From Pseudomonas sp. GV085 (GTDB lineage: Bacteria > Pseudomonadota > Gammaproteobacteria > Pseudomonadales > Pseudomonadaceae): a stretch of 64,000 nt of DNA. Below, one piece after another: positions 17,940-25,405 of this stretch. The notes under the pieces are model-generated. The model was not told the origin of the DNA and made no database searches. It saw only the letters and a program-made list of their open reading frames with translations. Numbering within the stretch: position 1 is the first letter of the stretch; each line of letters starts with the position of its first letter. The position numbers and the translations under genes are program-made. The DNA lies in assembly GCF_003050925.1 (NCBI RefSeq), contig NZ_QAOV01000002.1, positions 248,001-312,000 of the forward strand. Reading direction: 5' to 3'.

Positions 17940-17965
17940 TGTCGTTCAAATGTCCCCAAGGCCCA

Positions 17966-17995
17966 TGCATGGCCGCGAGTGATCGCGGCCATGCA
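17966..17995. terminator. Bidirectional hairpin between convergent genes
   Basis: TGCATGGCCGCGA and TCGCGGCCATGCA form a perfect 13-bp stem with a GTGA loop between the cupin and the convergent hydrolase gene. There is no T tract, so termination strength is uncertain. Confidence 0.65.
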
Positions 17996-18011
17996 CAAAG
18001 CAATACGCTCG

Positions 18012-19058
18012 CTACTGGCGCTTCATCTGCTCGAGAAACTCAAGGAGCAATTCGCTGACATGATCGGCACTTTCTTCTGCCGCGCTATGGCCCACACCGG
18101 GTAGCAGTACCTTCTTCTGCAGTCCGGGCAGATAGGTGTCGAGCTGCTCGTAGAGACTACGGATTTCGACTGGTTCGAGTGATGGGTCGGCCGCACCTCC
18201 GATGAACAGGCTCGGCTGACGCACTACCGCACCGTCAAGAAACGCGGTGATTTCCCAGTTGCGATCGCGACAGCGGTAGTAGTTCAGGGCACCGGTAAAC
18301 CCTGTGCGCGTGTATTCAGCGACGTAGTAATCGAGCGATCGCGCGCTCAGCCATGACGGAAACTCCCCTTCGGGCTCAGTGAAGGCGTTGAGAATGGGTT
18401 CACCTGGCTCAACGAACAGACGCCAGCGTTCGGCCCCGACGGCGTTGCCCGAGATCGAGTAGAAAACGCTGCGCAATGTTTTTCTCGTATCGCAGGCCAA
18501 CTCGCGATCCGGCTTGTCGAGCTGCTGGAAATACAGATGGTGATAGACCCTGCCCTTCGCCATTGCCTGTAAAGCTACGGTCGGCTTGATCTTGCCGCGC
18601 GGTGGCACCGGCGTATTGAGCATCACCAGGCCACGGAACAGATCCGGCCGCAGCATGGCTGCCGCCTGGGCCACCCAGGCGCCCAGGTCGTGGCCGATGA
18701 TCACGGCGGACGTTTCGCCCAGGGTTGCCATCAAACCCACCATGTCGCCAACGGCCTGACTCATGTCATAGGCTTCGACCGAGCCTGGTCGGCCGGATTG
18801 CCCAAATCCCCGTTGATCGGGAGCGATGACCCGAAAGCCCGCCTCGGCCAAAGCCACGATCTGGCGCCGCCACATGTACCAAAGGTAGGGAAAGCCGTGC
18901 AGCAGAATGACGAGCGGGCCCTGCCCCTCGTCGATGTAGTGCATGCGAATGCCGTTGACTTCGGCAAAGCAGTGGTTGAATGCATCGGGGTCGTCGGCAT
19001 CCACTTGTCCCATTGCGGCGGGCGGCTGATCGATGCGTATTGCAGTGCGCGTGTCCAT
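18012..19058 (-). CDS. Alpha/beta hydrolase, epoxide hydrolase-like
   Basis: This 348-residue enzyme has HGFP (54-57, oxyanion hole), DQRGFGQSGRP, the nucleophile Asp124 in GHDLGAWVA, an acid Asp in GGAADPSLEP and the catalytic His in GVGHSAAEE. An Asp nucleophile with HGFP points to soluble epoxide hydrolase or haloalkane dehalogenase; the YLW after HGFP and the lid tyrosines favour epoxide hydrolase. There is no signal peptide, unlike the secreted Cif of P. aeruginosa. It is divergent from an AraC regulator across 108 bp that carry repeat sequences, so it is probably that regulator's target. Confidence 0.85.
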   Translation of the reverse strand: MDTRTAIRIDQPPAAMGQVDADDPDAFNHCFAEVNGIRMHYIDEGQGPLVILLHGFPYLWYMWRRQIVALAEAGFRVIAPDQRGFGQSGRPGSVEAYDMSQAVGDMVGLMATLGETSAVIIGHDLGAWVAQAAAMLRPDLFRGLVMLNTPVPPRGKIKPTVALQAMAKGRVYHHLYFQQLDKPDRELACDTRKTLRSVFYSISGNAVGAERWRLFVEPGEPILNAFTEPEGEFPSWLSARSLDYYVAEYTRTGFTGALNYYRCRDRNWEITAFLDGAVVRQPSLFIGGAADPSLEPVEIRSLYEQLDTYLPGLQKKVLLPGVGHSAAEESADHVSELLLEFLEQMKRQ

Positions 19059-19104
19059 TATCTACCTCCATCTTTTGTAGTTGCAGGCTTGAAGGTAGCC
19101 GTGA

Positions 19105-19157
19105 CAGGGTACCCTGCACTAAGCTCCTCAGGACACAATCTTGTGAAATTGGGACAC
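19105..19157. promoter_or_regulatory. Candidate operator in the hydrolase/AraC divergent promoter
   Basis: The perfect palindrome CAGGGTACCCTG lies at 19105-19116. GGACAC at 19131-19136 is repeated at 19152-19157, a 21-bp spacing (two helical turns) in direct orientation. Direct repeats two turns apart are how many AraC-family proteins bind. No footprint is known; this is pattern evidence only. Confidence 0.45.
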
Positions 19158-19166
19158 GAGGGATGC

Positions 19167-20204
19167 ATGTATACCCTGACGCGAAGCGCCAGCCTTACTG
19201 GCTATGAACAGGTTGCCCGTTCAGTGGGGCTGGATCCTTTACGTATGCTGCGGATGGCCAAACTGCCCACCAGTGTCCTCGACGATCCGAACATCATGAT
19301 CAGTATCGATTCGGTGGGTTGGCTTTTGGAGGAGTCAGCCCGCCTTTCTGGCCAGGAGGCTTTCGGATTGTTGCTCGCGCAAACGAGGCACCTTTCCAAC
19401 TTCGGCATGTTGGCGCTGCTGATCCGCGAAGAACCGACACTTCGTACCGCACTGCAATCGTGCGCGCGCTATATGCGGCTGCATAACGCTGGGGTGGAGT
19501 TGCGGCTTGAGGATGTGGGCGACCTGGTGCTGCTGCATGTGGGTGTGAATATACAGGGTCATCACGGTGTCTGGCGCCAGGCTATCGAACAGTCGACGGG
19601 CATCGGACTGCGGACGTTGAGCATGCTGACGCGCAATACGTTCCGCCCGGTCAGGGTCAGTTTTACTCACGAGCGCCCGGCCAACCTTGAAGTGCACCAC
19701 CATGTGCTGGGAACAGCCATCGAGTTTTCACAGGAATTCAATGCCATCGTTTGCCGCGGGTGTGATCTGGACATGCCCATTGCTGCGGCTGACCCCGCGC
19801 TGCATCGCGAAGTGAAGCGATCGCTGGACATGCAGTTGGCTAACCTGCGTGACGAGCCGGCGCAGCGGGTACGCCAGATCGTCAAGATGCTGCTGCCCAG
19901 CGGACTGTGTTCTGTCGATGGGGTTGCCCAGCATCTTGGCATGCATCGACGCACCCTCAACCGGCACCTGGCAACCGAGGGAGAGAGTGTCACGACGATC
20001 ATCAATGCCGTACGCGCTGAACTCGCCGAGGAGTATCTGGCCAACAGCAAACGGCGATTGTATGAGGTCGCCGAACTCCTGGGCTTTTCCTCTGCCGGTG
20101 ACTTTTCACGCTGGTTCCGCAACCGGTTTGGCCAGACACCCTCGGATTGGGCTGCGTGCTACCGAGAGAGCAAGACGACACCCCGGCTCAATTTGCACAA
20201 ATAG
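19167..20204 (+). CDS. AraC family transcriptional regulator
   Basis: This 345-residue protein has an N-terminal arabinose_bd-type (OruR-like) ligand domain (about 15-205, with GFGLLLAQTRHLSNFGMLALLI-like sequence) and a C-terminal AraC double helix-turn-helix: SVDGVAQHLGMHRRTLNRHL (first HTH) and YEVAELLGFSSAGDFSRWF then RNRFGQTPSDW (second HTH). ATG 19167 follows GAGGG; the frame is open further upstream but without family sequence. Members of this subfamily usually activate a neighbouring catabolic gene, here most likely the divergent hydrolase. Confidence 0.92.
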   Translation: MYTLTRSASLTGYEQVARSVGLDPLRMLRMAKLPTSVLDDPNIMISIDSVGWLLEESARLSGQEAFGLLLAQTRHLSNFGMLALLIREEPTLRTALQSCARYMRLHNAGVELRLEDVGDLVLLHVGVNIQGHHGVWRQAIEQSTGIGLRTLSMLTRNTFRPVRVSFTHERPANLEVHHHVLGTAIEFSQEFNAIVCRGCDLDMPIAAADPALHREVKRSLDMQLANLRDEPAQRVRQIVKMLLPSGLCSVDGVAQHLGMHRRTLNRHLATEGESVTTIINAVRAELAEEYLANSKRRLYEVAELLGFSSAGDFSRWFRNRFGQTPSDWAACYRESKTTPRLNLHK

Positions 20205-20268
20205 AAAGCCAGGTCCGGATGCGGATCAACCTCCCCCTCCCCGCTGCTTTTCAATGACGTTGAACGTA

Positions 20269-20499
20269 TCAGTCGTCGTTGTCATCGCGATCGCGGTAGC
20301 GACGGTGATCGCGCTCGTAGTCACGACGATCATAGTCACGGTAATAACCTCGATCATCGTCCCCTCTCTGGTCGTAGCCACGTCGATGATCATGATCGTG
20401 ATATCGACCGTACCTTTCTCCGTCATCCCAGTGCGGGCCACAGCCTCCCAACAAGACGGCGCTGGAAATGGCCACGATCAAGATTGCTGCGCGATTCAT
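20269..20499 (-). CDS. Small Arg/Asp/Tyr-rich lipoprotein
   Basis: This 76-residue protein opens with a lipoprotein signal MNRAAILIVAISSAVLLGGC; the lipobox LLGGC places the lipidated Cys at residue 20. The mature part is strikingly low-complexity: GPHWDDGERYGRYHDHDHR followed by repeats of RDYD, RDYERDHRR and YRDRDDNDD. Such highly charged short lipoproteins occur in Pseudomonas, but I know no function. His/Asp richness could bind metal (speculation). It is convergent with the AraC gene, and its upstream region faces the DUF1329 gene. Confidence 0.75.
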   Translation of the reverse strand: MNRAAILIVAISSAVLLGGCGPHWDDGERYGRYHDHDHRRGYDQRGDDDRGYYRDYDRRDYERDHRRYRDRDDNDD

Positions 20500-20792
20500 A
20501 TGAACGTCCTAAACGTCGGAGGTATGGAATGGTTACAACTATGACCATTCAGTAACTCAATGATTCCTCAGGGAAATACAAACAAGTGATGGTCGCTCTC
20601 CCATCGAATGCCCGTCGAGACAGCCAGAGCCTGTCATGAATAGCCAAGGGACTGTCGTCAAATGAAAAGCGCCCCTAACGCGGGGGTTATTTAATGGCAG
20701 CACTGAAAAAGCCTCTGGCGATCGAGTCGACGTAAGCGACTGCTGCGCCTGAGTCACGAGTTGCCTGGTCCGCCTGGCAGGAGAATAACAAT
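20500..20792. other. Divergent intergenic region with a GC hairpin
   Basis: GCGCCCCTAACGCGGGGG at about 20669-20686 can fold into a short GC stem. The region must hold promoters for the lipoprotein and for DUF1329. No gene was found. Confidence 0.4.
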
Positions 20793-22115
20793 ATGAAATT
20801 CGTGAAGAGCCTTCTGGCTGCCGTACCCCTCATGGCGCTGGCCATCGATGCCCTGGCCTATGTATCGAACCAGGAAGCCGCCCGGCTGGGCACCAGCCTG
20901 ACGTGGGTGGGTGCCGAAAAGGCCGGTAATGCCGATGGCTCCATCCCGCCCTACAACGGTGGCCTGACCACTGCCCCCGCAAGCTTCAAAACCGGCGACA
21001 GCATGCGCCCGGACCCCTTTGCCCACGAAAAACCACTGCTGGTGATCAACGGCAAGAACGTCGAGTCGTACAAAGGCATGCTGACCGCCACAACCGTAGC
21101 GTTGGCCAGGCGTTACCCCGGTTTTCGCATCGATGTGTATCCGACCCACCGCACTGCATCGCTCCCACAGTCGGTACTGGACAATAGCCGCCGCAATGCC
21201 ACTGCCGCTAGGTCCCTCAACGGCGGGATCGCCATCGACAATGTGATGCCCGGCGTGCCGTTCCCGATCCCGCAATCAGGCGCTGAAGCGATGTGGAACT
21301 TCCTGCTGCGCTACCAGGGTGTCAATATCCATTCCAAGTACGACTCCTGGAGCGTCGACACGGCGGGCGTACCGAGCCTGGCGGTCACCGGTGAGGCATT
21401 CGTCTCCTTCCCGATTTACGAGAACATGTCCAAGCCCTTCAACAGCTCCGACATTTACTATCAGTTGAAACTGTCCTATACCGGCCCCGCGCGCCGGGCC
21501 GGCGAGTCGATCATGCTCAAGAACGCCACCAACCCGACGCAGTTTCCTGGCCGGGCCTGGCAGTACATGCCTGCCCAGCGCCGCGTCAAACAGATTTCGA
21601 TCCTGGCCTACGACACACCCAACCCCGGTACCGCCCGGGCACTGGAGTTGTATGACTGGACGCTGGTCGGCAAGCAGGAAATGATCGTGCCCTACAACAC
21701 CTACAAACTGACCTACGCTCGCGATGCCAAATCGCTGACCACGCCAAACTTCATCGCGCCGGACTTCGTACGCTGGGAAAAACACCGGGTCTACGTCGTG
21801 GAAGGCAATCTCAAGCCCGGTGCAAACCACATCTACCAGAAGCGCCGCTTTTACCTGGATGAAGACACCTGGGCCGCTGTGGCCTCCGATCAGTACGACA
21901 CCAGTGGCCAGCTATACCGTGGCTCCTTCGCTTTCTTCAGCCAGAGCTATGACCAACAGGTCCCGGACGCCACCCCTTTCATGACGTACGACCTGTCGAA
22001 AGGCACCTATAACATCAATGGCGTGGTGGGCCCTCATGGCGGCATCCGCTACATCGAGCCGCTATCGACGGCGCAGTGGGTGCCAGAGTCCATGGCGGGC
22101 ACCGGCATTCGCTAG
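20793..22115 (+). CDS. DUF1329 domain-containing exported protein
   Basis: This 440-residue protein has a Sec signal peptide (MKFVKSLLAAVPLMALAIDALA) and the full DUF1329 body: RLGTSLTWVGAEKAGNADGS at the start, GAEAMWNFLLRYQG mid-protein, PGRAWQYMPAQRRVKQ, and RKRRFYLDEDTW-like sequence near the end. DUF1329 proteins have a LolB/LppX-like fold and are usually encoded beside a DUF1302 outer-membrane protein and an RND-type exporter, where they may handle lipids or sterols. Here the gene is solitary, with a hairpin right after it. Confidence 0.88.
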   Translation: MKFVKSLLAAVPLMALAIDALAYVSNQEAARLGTSLTWVGAEKAGNADGSIPPYNGGLTTAPASFKTGDSMRPDPFAHEKPLLVINGKNVESYKGMLTATTVALARRYPGFRIDVYPTHRTASLPQSVLDNSRRNATAARSLNGGIAIDNVMPGVPFPIPQSGAEAMWNFLLRYQGVNIHSKYDSWSVDTAGVPSLAVTGEAFVSFPIYENMSKPFNSSDIYYQLKLSYTGPARRAGESIMLKNATNPTQFPGRAWQYMPAQRRVKQISILAYDTPNPGTARALELYDWTLVGKQEMIVPYNTYKLTYARDAKSLTTPNFIAPDFVRWEKHRVYVVEGNLKPGANHIYQKRRFYLDEDTWAAVASDQYDTSGQLYRGSFAFFSQSYDQQVPDATPFMTYDLSKGTYNINGVVGPHGGIRYIEPLSTAQWVPESMAGTGIR

Positions 22116-22148
22116 CAACGCCCGGTCATGTATGACCGATAAATCACA

Positions 22149-22177
22149 AAGCCCCGGTTCGAAAAAAACCAGGGCTT
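22149..22177 (+). terminator. Terminator after DUF1329 gene
   Basis: AAGCCCCGGTT pairs with AACCAGGGCTT around an A-rich loop, 34 nt after the stop. No long T run follows. Confidence 0.55.
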
Positions 22178-22299
22178 GAGATTTCGGGTGGGTCGAGGCT
22201 GAGGGCCTGAGCCTGTTTCGGCGCCTGACCGGCGGGATCTTCCTGCCGGCCGACGATAGTGAAATATCAGTTACCCGCACTCGTCATGGAGACAGGCAT

Positions 22300-22599
22300 C
22301 TAGCGCTTCCCCTTCATGCAGACGACGGAAAGATAAGCACCCCAAAGAACACCACACAAGGCAAGTATGAGCTCCGGATTGAAAATGTTCTGATCGGCCG
22401 GCGCCACCAGGATTTCGCTATATAGGCACAAGGCGCCCGCGATCAACGCAAGAAAGTATCCGGTCCGGGTTCTGGTCCGGCGCAGCAACAGAACCTTTTT
22501 CAGCCCCTCGTCTTTCCATTCTTGAAGGGGTATGCATTGGATCTCCTCCAGCAGCACCACACCCCACAGCAACGCGCACAACCAATAGCCTATCATCAT
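22300..22599 (-). CDS. Small membrane protein of unknown function
   Basis: This 99-residue protein has about three hydrophobic segments (3-18, 46-62, 75-92) separated by a charged loop EEIQCIPLQEWKDEGLKK and LLRRTRTRTG, and a basic C-terminus KGKR. GGAGG lies 6 nt before ATG 22599, so translation is credible. I do not recognise a family. It lies at the downstream end of the minus-strand signalling genes, about 125 bp after the 319-residue membrane protein gene, and may belong to that unit. Confidence 0.65.
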   Translation of the reverse strand: MMIGYWLCALLWGVVLLEEIQCIPLQEWKDEGLKKVLLLRRTRTRTGYFLALIAGALCLYSEILVAPADQNIFNPELILALCGVLWGAYLSVVCMKGKR

Positions 22600-22725
22600 G
22601 ATTTCCTCCAGTTAGAACATTGATTCAACAGGTAGAACATTAATTCAACATGAATACAGCGCACACTCCGCGCTCAACTTACAAAGATCGATTCCAGAGT
22701 CTTTTCTGACTCGTGCAATTTGCTC

Positions 22726-23685
22726 TCACGCAAATCCATATCCTGAAGCAGGTGAGAGGGTTCGAGCGACCGCTGCCTGGGGCGGCGATGCAGGACCATG
22801 GTCGGGGAGTCCGAGTGGAGCACGCCCGGTCTCGTTGCCAGTGGTCGCATCCCGCTGGACCACTTCAGCGGTGTCGAAGTCATACTCCCAGTGGCCTGCC
22901 TCATTCCACTTGTGGAGAAAGTAGGTATAAAACGGCACAAACAGTCCCTGGTCCGGCTCCGCGTATTGCAGCCCGAACACATACTCAGGCTGCTCCTTCA
23001 TTTCACGACCGCTATGGCAATGCTGGACCCAGGCAAGGTCGTCGAGGACGACAACCTTCCAGAACGGGTCGTGGTCATAGAACTTCAACGAAACTTTCTT
23101 GCCGCTTCTGCGGCACTCGTTCAGGAACGCAATGCTGGCGGCAAGCTCCTGTTGAAAGGTCGAGGTCGTAATGTTTTTCGCAAGTGAGTCGACTCGCTTG
23201 CGCGCCGCTACGCCAAGTGGATTGAGCAACATGACGCGGATTTCATACGCCGTCGTGAAGACCTCCTTCAACAGGCTATTGGGGGCAATCAGGGTTTCGT
23301 ACCCCGTGAGCGAAAGGATGGAGGCGTCACGCGCCGCCGGTAATGAGCGAACCAGATTCCGTTCCTGAAGGGTCGAAAGCCATCCCTTGCGCGGATGCCT
23401 GGTGAAGAGCAGCGAAGCCATCTTTGCGCTTGTCAGGCGATGACCGTTGTCCCATGCGCGTTTGCACAGATAGAACAGAACCATCAAGGTCGAGGCCAGC
23501 ACGATTTCTGTCGCGAGCAGCAGATTCGCGTTCAACTCCACGCGTGGCCACCATACATAGAGGATGTACCGCGCGGCATCCGGCGTGGCAAACGCCATGG
23601 CCATAGCGAGCAAGGTGATGACGCCATGTGACATGACCTGCCGCAGCACGGCTAGAAAGTCGTGTTCTTTACTGATTGGTTCCAT
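22726..23685 (-). CDS. Two-helix membrane protein with unknown cytoplasmic domain
   Basis: This 319-residue protein has two membrane helices (about 19-42 and 54-76) and a 240-residue cytoplasmic part. The sequence TAYEIRVMLLNPLG..ARKRVDSL and KKVSLKFYDHDPFWKVVVLDD recalls the RVMLLNP-type cores of phospholipase-D-like sensor domains, but I cannot confirm that and no HKD motif is present. The Pro/Ala-rich tail may be disordered. GGGAG precedes ATG 23685 by 9 nt. The start lies 34 nt inside the end of the receiver gene in another frame, so the two are probably co-expressed. Confidence 0.7.
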   Translation of the reverse strand: MEPISKEHDFLAVLRQVMSHGVITLLAMAMAFATPDAARYILYVWWPRVELNANLLLATEIVLASTLMVLFYLCKRAWDNGHRLTSAKMASLLFTRHPRKGWLSTLQERNLVRSLPAARDASILSLTGYETLIAPNSLLKEVFTTAYEIRVMLLNPLGVAARKRVDSLAKNITTSTFQQELAASIAFLNECRRSGKKVSLKFYDHDPFWKVVVLDDLAWVQHCHSGREMKEQPEYVFGLQYAEPDQGLFVPFYTYFLHKWNEAGHWEYDFDTAEVVQRDATTGNETGRAPLGLPDHGPASPPQAAVARTLSPASGYGFA

Positions 23686-24161
23686 GGGGTACTGCTCCCA
23701 TTTGGTGATGATTGCCAGCAGGAAAAATCTTCTGGTAACAGGTACTTGGCTAAACGCTCCAACATGCGGCCCATGATGGCCAGTTCATGGTTCTTGTCGT
23801 AGAACGCGTAGGCACCCGCTTTTGTGAAGTACTTCCAATGTGCCGGAGCTGCGCAATCGCTGACCACTATGACTTTTGTCAGCGGATACTCGGCTGCGAC
23901 CACACGCAATACTTCCATGCCCTGACCGTCGCCGAGGTTGATGTCCAGCAAGACGACATCGGGCGGTTCACGCCGGATGGCGACGATGGCGGCCGTTGCG
24001 CGGTGGAACACCCCGGCAAGTGACAGGCCAGCGATCCTTGGCGACACCGTGCGCCACAGCGCGGGCACGGCGTTCGAATCCTCAACGACAAACAGACGCA
24101 AAGGGCCTGAATATCTGGCTGGCATCAGTGCAGTCAATGGTTCTGTGCTGGTGACCTGCAT
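23652..24161 (-). CDS. Single-domain response regulator
   Basis: This 169-residue protein is a receiver domain with no output domain. The acidic pocket is LFVVEDSN, the phospho-acceptor Asp sits in PDVVLLDINLGDG, VIVVSD supplies the Ser/Thr position and FYDKNHE the conserved Lys. A 30-residue Ser/Pro/Asn-rich tail follows. ATG 24161 is chosen for GAGGTG 6 nt upstream, over earlier ATGs. Lone receivers pass or drain phosphate or bind targets allosterically. It is the third gene leftward of the poly-HAMP kinase and is a plausible shuttle or sink for it (inference). Confidence 0.85.
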   Translation of the reverse strand: MQVTSTEPLTALMPARYSGPLRLFVVEDSNAVPALWRTVSPRIAGLSLAGVFHRATAAIVAIRREPPDVVLLDINLGDGQGMEVLRVVAAEYPLTKVIVVSDCAAPAHWKYFTKAGAYAFYDKNHELAIMGRMLERLAKYLLPEDFSCWQSSPNGSSTPWNQSVKNTTF

Positions 24162-24365
24162 GATTTCACCTCTCTTTTTTGACATAGCTGTACAAGACGC
24201 TGACGAAGACAACTTCATTCAGCGGACTAAATCTTGCGTGGGGGTAACTATGCTCAAGTAGAACGAAACCGACTATCGACGTTAGCTGGACTTCTTTGTG
24301 GAGATATCGGCCAAGAGCTTGTAGTGATTCCACTACAAGCAGGCTGGATCGGGTGACGGGGCGCT

Positions 24366-25007
24366 CTAACTCAACAGGCCGTTTTCGAGCGCATAGCGGG
24401 CCAGTTTCGCGTTGCTGTCCATCCCTGTTTTTTCCAGGATGCGTGCCCGGTACGTCGTGACGGTACTCGGACTCAAGTGCAATATCTCAGCGATGCGGAC
24501 AATTCGCTCGCCTGAAGCGAGGAGCTTCAGGACTTCAAGCTCCCGGTCGGATAGCGCTTCGTGGGGTGCCCCGTCGCCTCTGCCGATAGCGTTAACCAGT
24601 TTTTCTGCCAGCTCAGGACTGACGTGCTTGCCGCCTGAGGCCACCTTGCGGACTGCCGCCACCAGGGTGGCTGCGGAAATATCCTTGGTGAGGTATCCCG
24701 CTGCGCCGTGCTTGATTGCGCGTAATGCATAGGCCTCGACCGAATGCATGCTCAACATCAGAATCGCGAGCTTGGGCTTCTCTGCACGCATGAGCTTGAG
24801 GAGTTGGAGGCCGGTTTTATCGGGCAGCTGAATATCTACCAGCGCCACGTCGAAATCCTGCTCCCGGACCAGGCGCATGGCGTCTTGTGCCGTCTCTGCT
24901 TCGCCCGTTACGTCGATCTCGCCGGCAGTCTCCAGCATGCGTCGCACGCCGTTACGCACGATGCTGTGATCATCCACCAGCAAGACTCTGATTTTTTGGT
25001 CAATCAT
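24366..25007 (-). CDS. NarL/FixJ family response regulator
   Basis: This 213-residue protein has an N-terminal receiver (VLLVDDHSIVRNGV, phospho-acceptor in FDVALVDIQLPDKTG, Lys in GYLTKDIS) and a C-terminal LuxR-type HTH (LSDRELEVLKLLASGE..IAEILHLSPSTVTTYRARILEK). ATG 25007 has a GGA site 8 nt upstream; the longer frame adds no family sequence. It is divergent from the poly-HAMP kinase gene. The HisKA_3 kinase at 30317 is of the class that normally partners with NarL-type regulators, so these two are a likely cognate pair (inference). Confidence 0.92.
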   Translation of the reverse strand: MIDQKIRVLLVDDHSIVRNGVRRMLETAGEIDVTGEAETAQDAMRLVREQDFDVALVDIQLPDKTGLQLLKLMRAEKPKLAILMLSMHSVEAYALRAIKHGAAGYLTKDISAATLVAAVRKVASGGKHVSPELAEKLVNAIGRGDGAPHEALSDRELEVLKLLASGERIVRIAEILHLSPSTVTTYRARILEKTGMDSNAKLARYALENGLLS

Positions 25008-25405
25008 CTGTATTTTCCATTCGCACCCGCAAGGCCCTGGCCGTATCGTGTCTCGATGTACAGATGATGTTGAACCCGCCGGCACAGTGGCGCGCACTCA
25101 TGCATTCCCACACTAACCCTGCGGCCAGCGGCCAGCAAGCCATGGAGTCTGCTGCAGAGTTTGACGTTAGCAGGCGCAGAGCACACTTGCACTTTTGCCT
25201 CAGGCGTTAGCACTCACTTCTCGGGAATGCGGGTGCAGGCGGTTGGAATGGCCTGTTCCCGGCCAACTTCCCCAGGATCCGGGGCATTGCGCCAACCTTG
25301 CTAATATTTCGTAAGCCAACGCTCAGTCTTCAGCATGGTCAATACTGCAATACCGGCTCCTGCGTAACGCCTTGCGCGTGTCATCCATTTTGCCTGGACA
25401 TAGAC
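25008..25405. other. Divergent region between regulator and kinase genes
   Basis: About 400 bp that must contain promoters for both the leftward regulators and the rightward kinases. The kinase frame is open back to 25298 but without family sequence. I see no clear operator. Confidence 0.5.
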
